64,000 nucleotides of DNA from Alteromonadaceae bacterium BrNp21-10 (GTDB lineage: Bacteria > Pseudomonadota > Gammaproteobacteria > Enterobacterales > Alteromonadaceae), in NCBI GenBank assembly GCA_030418115.1, contig JAUHQD010000004.1:62001-126000 (forward strand), given 5' to 3'. The translations under genes and the position numbers were made by a program. The notes under the pieces were generated by a model. It was not told the DNA's origin and searched no databases. It worked only from the letters and a program-made list of their open reading frames with translations. This document shows positions 27,209 through 33,934 of this stretch, one piece after another (position 1 is the stretch's first letter; each line of letters starts with the position of its first letter).

Positions 27209-28282
27209 ATGAAAATACTCTATGGGATCCAAGGTACTGGTAACGGTCATATCACCCGTGCCCGCGTGATGGCGAATGCTTTTGCGAAACGTGATGATAT
27301 TGAAGTGGATTACTTTTTCAGCGGTCGTCCCGCGGATAAGTATTTCGATATGCAGAGCTTTGCCGACTACCAATGTCGGCAAGGAATGAGTTTTGTCACT
27401 CAAAATGGCGCTATCAGCAATTGGCAAACGTTTCGACAAGTGAAAATAGGCCAGTTATGGCGGGATATCCGCCAATTAGATTTAAGCGGTTATGATCTCG
27501 TCATTAACGATTTTGAACCTATTTCAGCTTGGGCAGCTCGTCGTCAAAAAATCCCGTCTATATCTATTAGTCATCAAGCTGCCTTTATGCACGCGGTGCC
27601 TAAACAAGGGGAAAATTACTTTAACCAATTAATCCTAAAGTATTTTGCCCCCACCGACATTAATTTGGGCGTGCACTGGCATCACTTTGGTTACGATATT
27701 TTGCCGCCGTTTATTCAGAATCAACAGATTGAAGGCATTCAGAGCAACAGCTTTTTGGTGTACTTGCCATTCGAAAATTTGCAAAGCATTAAAGACTTGC
27801 TTGAGCCCTTAAGTGAATGTGAATTTATTTGTTTTCACCCAGATATTGCAGAAGATTTTGATGAATCGAATATTCATTGGCGTAAACCTGCTACTGCTGG
27901 ATTCCATCAGGTGTTACGGGGCTGTACCGGTGTTATCGCCAATGGTGGCTTTGAACTGTCCAGTGAATGCTTAACCTTAGGAAAAAAGCTGTTGATCAAA
28001 CCCTTAATGGGGCAATTTGAACAACTTTCCAATGCACTAACCCTAACCCAATTGGGGTTATGCCAGCGTATGGATGTCATGAATACCGACGAGCTCGATC
28101 AATGGATTTCGAAACCAGGTAATCAACGAGTGAGATTTCCAGAAGATGCCAATTTACTCATTGATTGGCTCAAAGCTAAAAACTGGCAGGACACCCATTC
28201 CCTCTGTAAAACTTTGTGGGAACAGGTCACCTATCCGGAATCGGTACAGCAACAACTGATCCGTTATCCCGCTTTGGTTTAA
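27209..28282 (+). CDS. MJ1255/VC2487-type glycosyltransferase
   Basis: A 357-residue GT-B-fold protein. The N-terminus MKILYGIQGTGNGHITRARV is the signature of the MJ1255/VC2487 family. The C-terminal domain has GVIANGGFELSSECLTLGKKLLIKPLMGQFEQ, a nucleotide-sugar-binding motif as in MurG-like transferases. The sugar and acceptor are not predictable. It is probably cytoplasmic, and forms an operon with the PAP2 gene. A 10-bp hairpin follows. Confidence 0.8.
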   Translation: MKILYGIQGTGNGHITRARVMANAFAKRDDIEVDYFFSGRPADKYFDMQSFADYQCRQGMSFVTQNGAISNWQTFRQVKIGQLWRDIRQLDLSGYDLVINDFEPISAWAARRQKIPSISISHQAAFMHAVPKQGENYFNQLILKYFAPTDINLGVHWHHFGYDILPPFIQNQQIEGIQSNSFLVYLPFENLQSIKDLLEPLSECEFICFHPDIAEDFDESNIHWRKPATAGFHQVLRGCTGVIANGGFELSSECLTLGKKLLIKPLMGQFEQLSNALTLTQLGLCQRMDVMNTDELDQWISKPGNQRVRFPEDANLLIDWLKAKNWQDTHSLCKTLWEQVTYPESVQQQLIRYPALV

Positions 28283-28300
28283 GCCTACCTTATCCGTTTA

Positions 28301-28326
28301 GTCAGTCGGCTTAAGCGCCGACTGAC
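28301..28326 (+). terminator. Hairpin after the PAP2-glycosyltransferase operon
   Basis: GTCAGTCGGC (28301-28310) pairs perfectly with GCCGACTGAC (28317-28326), with a 6-nt loop. The following sequence is only moderately T-rich (ATCTTCATTTT), so it is a probable rather than a textbook terminator. Confidence 0.7.
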
Positions 28327-28354
28327 ATCTTCATTTTGGTCTGTACACCTAAAA

Positions 28355-28404
28355 TTTTCACATGGGCTGATGTCCCATTAAGTATCACGGCTGAAATGTG
28401 AAAA
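28355..28404 (+). promoter_or_regulatory. Inverted TTTCACAT sites upstream of the histidine kinase gene
   Basis: TTTTCACAT at 28355-28363 and its reverse complement ATGTGAAAA at 28396-28404 form a 9-bp inverted pair, 32 bp apart. The right copy sits in the 15-mer GGCTGAAATGTGAAA (28389-28403), whose exact reverse complement recurs at 30712-30726. It is a candidate binding site for the adjacent response regulator (autoregulation). Confidence 0.5.
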
Positions 28405-28503
28405 CATTATGAATCCGACACAGCGCAGCATCCTGTTGCTGTTCAATCAGTAGACAACTCTTTAAGATACCCAACAATTTACTTAATTCGGGACATATCG
28501 ACC

Positions 28504-29928
28504 ATGCGCATGAATGTCGGCGGCAAGCTTTGGCTCGCCTTCTTTTGCACCCTCACGTTGACCGTGCTGGCGATGTATTTATTACTGCATAACAGCCTGC
28601 AGCGGGGGTTTTTAGACTACACCTCTCAGCAGGCGGTACAGCGCTTAGGCATTCTTCAAGACGCGTTGGTTAACATCCACCGCAGCGAAGGCTCCTTTGC
28701 CAAATTGCAACAAGATCCACAGCGTTGGCTGGATGTAAGATCGATCATTTTTTCTGATAACCCGCGAATTAACTCCGAGGCCAGCGCCCGCATGGGGCCA
28801 AACATGTCACCGCAGAATCATTATCGCGAATTCGTCAACAGTATCAGCCTTTTCGACAACAATAAAAATCTACTAATGGGGGTGATTAAATCCGATAAAA
28901 CCATTAGCTGGATACCAATGGTTGATCGTGGCTCAACCCTAGGATATATCGGCTTTGTCAAACCCGAAGTGGTAGTGCTAGAGGCCGATCGTAACTTCAT
29001 GACACATCAGCTAACGTTTTTCGGCATTATCAGCCTAGTGGTGCTGATTATTTCCATCAGCGTTGCCACCTTGCTAACCCGCCGAATTAGTCGGCCAATT
29101 AAGGCATTGTCTCAGCACGCAGAAGCACTTGCATCAGGCGATTTTCAGCAGCGCCTTGCGATTAACAGTCACGATGAAATCGGCCAGTTAGTCGACAACT
29201 TTAACAAGCTTGCCCAAACGCTGGAGGCTAACGAAAAATCCAGAGCCAACTGGATTGCCGATATCTCCCACGAAATGCGCACTCCGGTTGCTGTACTCAA
29301 GGCGCAAATCGAAGCTATGCAGGATGGTGTCAGGCCACTCGATACCAATGGCTTAGCACTACTGCATAAAAAGGTAGAGGGACTCAATACCTTGGTGGAC
29401 GACTTATTCGAGCTGACACTTTCCGACATTGGTGCGTTAAATTACCAAAAAAATGAGCTAGCACTCAATGAATTGGTGTCGTCATGTGTCGAGCAATACC
29501 AGGCGAAAGCCGCAGACTCCACACTAAAACTTAGCGCCATTATACCTACAGGCGGAGCCTTCAGAATCCACGGTGATAGCAAACGACTGGAACAGTTGTT
29601 AGACAACCTTTTAGAAAACGCTACTCGCTATACCAGTGCTGGCGGCGAAATCGAAGTTGAGCTTTGTGAAAATTCCGACAAAGTCACTCTGCTGGTTCGC
29701 GACAGTGCACCAAGCGTAGTACCGGAACAACGTCAGAAGATATTTGAACGATTGCATCGACTTGAAGGTTCCCGTAACCGCAGTACCGGTGGCGCCGGCC
29801 TAGGCTTGGCCATTTGCACCAATATCGTAGCAGCCCATCAAGGCAGCATAGCAGCCGAAGACTCGCCTTTGGGCGGATTGACAATTAGGGTAGAATTGCC
29901 AAAAAACGCCACAGTAGTAGCCAAATAA
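28504..29928 (+). CDS. BaeS-like sensor histidine kinase
   Basis: A 474-residue membrane kinase. One transmembrane helix at about residues 8-28, a periplasmic sensor region of about 140 residues, a second helix near 170-190 (ISLVVLIISISVATLL), HAMP (RRISRPIKALSQHAEALASGDF), HisKA with the phosphorylated His in ADISHEMRTPVAVL, then the HATPase domain with LLENATRYT and GGAGLGLAI. The topology and HAMP-HisKA sequence resemble BaeS. The stop overlaps the regulator start by one base. It should signal envelope stress to the regulator; the stimulus is unknown. Confidence 0.9.
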   Translation: MRMNVGGKLWLAFFCTLTLTVLAMYLLLHNSLQRGFLDYTSQQAVQRLGILQDALVNIHRSEGSFAKLQQDPQRWLDVRSIIFSDNPRINSEASARMGPNMSPQNHYREFVNSISLFDNNKNLLMGVIKSDKTISWIPMVDRGSTLGYIGFVKPEVVVLEADRNFMTHQLTFFGIISLVVLIISISVATLLTRRISRPIKALSQHAEALASGDFQQRLAINSHDEIGQLVDNFNKLAQTLEANEKSRANWIADISHEMRTPVAVLKAQIEAMQDGVRPLDTNGLALLHKKVEGLNTLVDDLFELTLSDIGALNYQKNELALNELVSSCVEQYQAKAADSTLKLSAIIPTGGAFRIHGDSKRLEQLLDNLLENATRYTSAGGEIEVELCENSDKVTLLVRDSAPSVVPEQRQKIFERLHRLEGSRNRSTGGAGLGLAICTNIVAAHQGSIAAEDSPLGGLTIRVELPKNATVVAK

Positions 29929-30617
29929 TGAACGCTCCCTTGATTTGCATTGTTGAAGACGAAGTTGATTTAGCACAACTGCTGGACGATTACCTAACCG
30001 CCAATGGGTATCAAACGCTGCAATTTCATAGCGGAGATGCCGCAGAAACGTGGCTGGTTCACAATCAAGCAGATCTAATTCTGCTGGACCTAATGTTACC
30101 GGGCATTGATGGTTTGCAGATTTGTAAAAATCAACAAATGCGCAATACCACACCAATTATCATGATGACCGCAAAAGTTGAGGAAATAGATAGACTACTG
30201 GGATTGGAGCTGGGCGCTGATGATTATATTTGCAAACCCTTCAGTCCTCGGGAAGTGGTCGCCCGAGTGAAAGCAGTACTACGTCGTAGCCAAAGCGAAC
30301 CGGCCTCTAACTCTCAAATCGATTCAGAGCTAGCAGTCACCCTAGATGAGCAAAGCCAAAAGGTAACACTTTTTGGCAACACCATTGAGCTAACTACAAT
30401 CGAGTTCCAGCTCTTCTCCTTGTTATTTTCCCATCCGGGGCGAATTTTTTCTCGCCAATATATTCTTGATAATATTTATCAGGATTACCGCGTTGTGGGT
30501 CCTAGAACCGTCGATAGCCATATTAAGAAGATGCGCAAAAAATTGCTCTCCCCAGACGAAAATGTCGACATTATTCGCTCGGTATACGGCAGCGGTTATA
30601 AATATGAAGCGCCCTGA
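29928..30617 (+). CDS. BaeR-like OmpR-family response regulator
   Basis: A 229-residue regulator. The receiver domain has Asp residues near the start (EDEVD), the phospho-acceptor Asp in LILLDLMLPGIDG, Thr in MMTAKVEE and Lys in YICKPFSP. The C-terminal OmpR-type winged helix has ELTTIEFQLFSLLFSHPGRIFSR and GPRTVDSHIKKMRKKL. It probably activates or represses its own operon and the secreted protein gene at 30848, because a 15-bp sequence is repeated in both upstream regions. It is encoded with the kinase at 28504. Confidence 0.92.
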   Translation: MNAPLICIVEDEVDLAQLLDDYLTANGYQTLQFHSGDAAETWLVHNQADLILLDLMLPGIDGLQICKNQQMRNTTPIIMMTAKVEEIDRLLGLELGADDYICKPFSPREVVARVKAVLRRSQSEPASNSQIDSELAVTLDEQSQKVTLFGNTIELTTIEFQLFSLLFSHPGRIFSRQYILDNIYQDYRVVGPRTVDSHIKKMRKKLLSPDENVDIIRSVYGSGYKYEAP

Positions 30618-30711
30618 TAGCAATCTAATAGCGTCGACCACCATTAATAAACCCTACCTCATTTCAAGCACCATCTGATCGAACACTAGCGACAAACCAC
30701 TTACACATTCC

Positions 30712-30726
30712 TTTCACATTTCAGCC
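30712..30726 (+). promoter_or_regulatory. 15-bp sequence shared with the kinase promoter region
   Basis: TTTCACATTTCAGCC is the exact reverse complement of bases 28389-28403 upstream of the kinase gene. It lies 122 bp before the start of the secreted helical protein gene. A shared regulator-binding site is the simplest reading; the consensus of the regulator is not known. Confidence 0.5.
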
Positions 30727-30847
30727 ATTTTTCTTACCCAATGTTGTCGCAATCTAAGCTTGTTCTCAGCGAAAACCCTTTATACCCAAAATCATTAAAA
30801 GGTATAGGCAATCAGCGGGAACATCACTTACCTAAGAGGAATACATT

Positions 30848-31210
30848 ATGAAAAAACTATTATTGATTGGTGCCGTTATTTCAGGAATTAGTGGTTTAGC
30901 CTATGCCTCAAGTCATGCGAGCAACTACATGGGGGCAAACCGTTTTATCGAGAATCTGAATCTAGATGATGTTCGTTCCGCTGAGGTGCAACAAATACTT
31001 AGTTCGTACAAGCAAATTAAAGACTTGGCCATGAACGGCGAGTTCGATCAAATCCCAGTTTTCATCAAGGATAAAGAAATCGAATTAGCCCAAGTGTTGA
31101 CCGAGGCTGAAATGACCCAGTTCAAAGAAAATGTCGGTCAATGGGCTAAAGATAAGGACTTTTCTAAGTATAAGAAATTCGCCGCAATGTACTTCAATAA
31201 AGACCATTAA
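30848..31210 (+). CDS. Small exported helical protein downstream of the two-component pair
   Basis: A 120-residue protein with a signal peptide (about residues 1-20, ending AYASSH). The mature part is helical and acidic: RFIENLNLDDVRSAEVQQILSSYKQIKDL, then VFIKDKEIELAQVLTEAEMTQF. The pattern of residues that compact into a helical periplasmic protein, and its position after a BaeSR-like pair, recall Spy/CpxP chaperones, but I see no LTxxQ motif. It starts 230 bp after the regulator stop, with the shared 15-mer in between. AGAGGA precedes the ATG. Confidence 0.6.
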   Translation: MKKLLLIGAVISGISGLAYASSHASNYMGANRFIENLNLDDVRSAEVQQILSSYKQIKDLAMNGEFDQIPVFIKDKEIELAQVLTEAEMTQFKENVGQWAKDKDFSKYKKFAAMYFNKDH

Positions 31211-31232
31211 CAGCACTTAGCGCTAGCGGTCT

Positions 31233-31251
31233 GGCCCGCTCTAAGCGGGCC
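31233..31251 (+). terminator. GC-rich hairpin after the exported helical protein gene
   Basis: GGCCCGC (31233-31239) pairs with GCGGGCC (31245-31251) with a 5-nt loop. No T-run follows, so it may be a weak terminator or attenuator before the downstream membrane protein gene at 31318. Confidence 0.45.
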
Positions 31252-31317
31252 GAATCACTACTTATTTATGCGAAATGTTATTAAATCGCACCATCTTCAC
31301 TGTTGCAGGACAGCATT

Positions 31318-32334
31318 ATGAACGTTAGATCCACTATCACCATCACCATTTCAGTTATTTTTGTAACACTCATGGTCACCGGTATTTTGTTATATGCATT
31401 GCCGTGGAATTACTTTGTCGGTGCCACCCATGTCTGGGCATCCATTTGTTTTATGATTGGTACTATTTGGCACTTTAAAAACAACTTCAAAGTGTACTTA
31501 AGCCACATCAAACAAAAAGTTGGCAAGAAAACCTTTACCGGTTGTGGGATTGGTGCATTAGTTTTAGCCGCTGGTTTAATGCTTGGTGTACCACCCTTTG
31601 CCAGCATCATGGATTTAAGTGAAGAACTAAGAAAAGTAGGCCAACCGGTAACCTTTGAATATACCTTGGTCGACTTAAGTGGCGAAGATAAGCACCCTAA
31701 ACTCAATTTATTCCTTAAGGCAGGTAGTTCGTATGAATCAGAACCACAGCCGATATTTTGGAAAATCACCTACACATCAGTACCGCAGGTAGCAGTGTGG
31801 ATGGAAACCCTGGACGGTGAATACATCGATACCTTGTATGTTACCGGCAAGATATCCAATTCAGGCTTTGGTGAAACAGAGGAAGGTATCACCCGCCGCC
31901 CAGAAGCTTTACCTTATTGGAGCCACCGCCGTGGCATTCAAGAAGAAGATGGCTACTATGCTCCGGTACAGAACAATTCTGACCTAGATGGCGTAACCGG
32001 TGCCACCCCACAAAGCGACTCATTGATTTCCATGAGTTCACCGCGGATGGGTGAATACCGCTTAATGGTAGAAGTGAACCGCAGCTACGACTTTAACGAG
32101 TACTACAGCAAAGACCGTTTCCCTAATGATCCTATCTACAGCGGTGACGGATCATCTGGTCAACCATCATTAATTTACGGGGTGACTATCGACTCCAACG
32201 TCTCTGACAAGTATTTATTGAAGCTAATGGGTCATGGCCATCACTCTGGCGCAGATGGCGAACTATACGCAGATTTGAGTGAGATCACCACCGCCAAAGA
32301 CATCCTGTCTTATATTGTGGCCGAAGTAGAATAG
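31318..32334 (+). CDS. Membrane protein: DUF4405-like cytochrome-b fold plus DUF2271-like periplasmic domain
   Basis: ATG 31318 follows AGGA at 31307-31310 and replaces a TTG start at 31303. The 338-residue protein has about three hydrophobic segments in its first 100 residues with His in VWASICFMIGTIWHF, like the small membrane cytochrome-b-type domains of DUF4405. The remainder is likely periplasmic: WKITYTSVPQVAVWMETLDGEYIDTLYVTG and PEALPYWSHRRGIQ match the DUF2271 pattern. It may bind heme and join an electron-transfer function. It follows the exported helical protein and may belong to the regulon. Confidence 0.6.
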   Translation: MNVRSTITITISVIFVTLMVTGILLYALPWNYFVGATHVWASICFMIGTIWHFKNNFKVYLSHIKQKVGKKTFTGCGIGALVLAAGLMLGVPPFASIMDLSEELRKVGQPVTFEYTLVDLSGEDKHPKLNLFLKAGSSYESEPQPIFWKITYTSVPQVAVWMETLDGEYIDTLYVTGKISNSGFGETEEGITRRPEALPYWSHRRGIQEEDGYYAPVQNNSDLDGVTGATPQSDSLISMSSPRMGEYRLMVEVNRSYDFNEYYSKDRFPNDPIYSGDGSSGQPSLIYGVTIDSNVSDKYLLKLMGHGHHSGADGELYADLSEITTAKDILSYIVAEVE

Positions 32335-32434
32335 CGGTTCAGAATACCTTTATATCGATTGCCTTAAAAAGCACTTAAGCCACAAGGAAGTGGCAATTCA
32401 ATATCATTCTCGAGGCTAATTGCGAGACTTTTAT

Positions 32435-33217
32435 CTAATCTTCTAACACGTTTTGTTGCATGGTTTCGCTAGGGCATTCACAACAGGGTCTGCCCACTAT
32501 TTTGGCAGGAACGCCAGCCACCGTAACATGTGCAGGGACATGATCGAGCACTACACTGCCGGCACCGACTTTAGCCCCTTCGCCAATTTCAATATTACCT
32601 AAAATCTTGGCTCCAGAACCCACCATTACCCCTTTACGAATTTTTGGATGACGATCACCACTTTCATTACCGGTACCACCTAAGGTCACCGATTGCATAA
32701 TGGATACGTTATCTTCAACCACCGCGGTTTCGCCGATAACAATGCCGGTGGCATGGTCAAACATTACACCACGACCAATTCTCGCCGCAGGGTGAATATC
32801 AACAGCGAACGCTTCGGAATTACGACTTTGAAAAAACAACGCTAAATCAGTGCGTTTATCCAGCCATAAAATATGCGCTAGACGATGTACCTGAATGGCC
32901 TGAAACCCTTTGAAATGAATCAATACGGTTAAATAAGAATGCACCGCAGGGTCGCGATTAAATACCGCTTTGATGTCTTCGATAGCAGAATCGACTATTT
33001 GTGGGTGCAACAAATAAGCTTTATCGAAAATCTCCCGCACAGCTAATGTTGGCATCACGTCATCAGCAATCTTATTCGATAAGATAAAACTCAATGCGGT
33101 TTCAAAATTGTGATGGTTAAGAATGCATGAGTGCACAAAGCTCGCTAACAATGGCTCTTTTTCTGCCACTTCCTGAGCTTCTCTTTTAAGAGTTAACCAA
33201 AATTCCTGTAGATCCAT
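32435..33217 (-). CDS. cysE: Serine O-acetyltransferase
   Basis: A 260-residue hexapeptide-repeat enzyme. The N-terminal helical domain is followed by the left-handed beta helix: DIHPAARIGRGVMFDHATGIVIGETA, the active-site region with VTLGGTGNESGDRHPKI, then IRKGVMVGSGAKILGNIEIGEGAKVGAGSVVL. It makes O-acetylserine, the first step of cysteine synthesis. The C-terminal end carries the CPSETMQQN segment. The upstream gap of 717 bp holds a tiny gene and hairpins, not a cysteine operon. Confidence 0.93.
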   Translation of the reverse strand: MDLQEFWLTLKREAQEVAEKEPLLASFVHSCILNHHNFETALSFILSNKIADDVMPTLAVREIFDKAYLLHPQIVDSAIEDIKAVFNRDPAVHSYLTVLIHFKGFQAIQVHRLAHILWLDKRTDLALFFQSRNSEAFAVDIHPAARIGRGVMFDHATGIVIGETAVVEDNVSIMQSVTLGGTGNESGDRHPKIRKGVMVGSGAKILGNIEIGEGAKVGAGSVVLDHVPAHVTVAGVPAKIVGRPCCECPSETMQQNVLED

Positions 33218-33444
33218 TTTACTCTGCCATCACGCTACGTTTGATTTACTAATGATGGAGATAAAAATAGGTTTTACAAGTGACGGCTGTTGATTTCACG
33301 ACGTAGATACGTAGATAAAATGTTTCAAAAAATGAAATTAACCAAGTCGGGCTAAAGGTACGCTGACAACTAGAAAGTGCATTGCTTTAGGAATGTTGTC
33401 TTGTTAACTGACGTAATACTAACGCCATGTACAACTAAAAAAAT

Positions 33445-33473
33445 AAATACCATCGAAAAAATCGATGGTATTT
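33445..33473 (-). terminator. Terminator after the 38-residue Lys-rich protein gene
   Basis: AAATACCATCGA (33445-33456) pairs with TCGATGGTATTT (33462-33473), 12 bp with a 5-nt loop; on the minus strand it is followed by a long T-rich run (complement of 33431-33447). It lies 7 bp after the stop of the small gene. Confidence 0.75.
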
Positions 33474-33479
33474 CTACGA

Positions 33480-33596
33480 TTAATTATCTAAGAAATTGCT
33501 TGGGGCTTTCTTAGATGCCTTTGCGGCTTTTTTCTCTTTTGCTGTTAAAAGCGGTTTTTTCTTGGAATCTTTCTTACTGTCTTGTCCTTTACTCAT
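33480..33596 (-). CDS. 38-residue lysine-rich protein, function unknown
   Basis: A short frame from ATG 33594-33596 to TAA 33480-33482 in the cysE-uvrD gap. The product begins MSKGQDSKKDSKKKP, has 14 lysines, an AKEKKAAKASKK helix and ends SNFLDN. It has a good ribosome site (AGAGGAAAG) 5-7 bp before the ATG and a strong terminator right after the stop, so it is a real gene rather than a chance frame. It is probably nucleic-acid or ribosome associated by charge, which is only a guess. Confidence 0.65.
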   Translation of the reverse strand: MSKGQDSKKDSKKKPLLTAKEKKAAKASKKAPSNFLDN

Positions 33597-33755
33597 GATA
33601 CTTTCCTCTTAAGGTAATCTCTAAAAATAACACCTATTCGAGCCAACCTGATGGTGATGGCGGCTCACTGACCTCTAAGCAAACAATCAAGTTAAATCTG
33701 TCACAAAATCAGTATGGCCCTATAGATGACTAATAGATAGGAATAGCGTATATAT

Positions 33756-33874
33756 CGACTCGCGGACGAGCCGCACATTTCCCGACACACTGTGTCTGGG
33801 TGGATACCCCGGTATCGTTCCCGACGCTACTCGGGATACACCACATCCCTGTGGATATAACCAGTATTGCTGGT
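33756..33874. repeat. Array of consecutive short hairpins upstream of uvrD
   Basis: In 119 bp, separate dyads follow each other: GCGG/CCGC (33762-33765/33771-33774, an alternative CTCG/CGAG pair overlaps it), CCCGACAC/GTGTC-t-GGG (33781-33800), GATAC/GTATC (33803-33816), TCCCGA/TCGGGA (33819-33836), CCACA/TGTGG (33841-33854) and ACCAG/CTGGT (33860-33874). Loops are 3 to 6 nt. The stretch before it (33597-33755) shows nothing I can name apart from a weak GAGCC/GGCTC dyad. It may be a repeat-derived intergenic element. Confidence 0.6.
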
Positions 33875-33934
33875 ATACTGCTTTTCAATGCCCCTAGGTC
33901 TGTCGACCCTCATAAAAAATAACTGGTTCTATTA

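Noticed and set aside
16061-28326. Shared CCGACTGA in the stems of the terminators at 16061 and 28301
   Set aside because: Short GC-rich terminator stems often share a few bases; no longer match exists.
33756-33874. CRISPR array
   Set aside because: The dyads differ in sequence and there are no identical repeats with unique spacers.
33875-33934. LexA (SOS) box upstream of uvrD
   Set aside because: CTGGTATACTG near 33870 lacks the proper CTG-N10-CAG symmetry.
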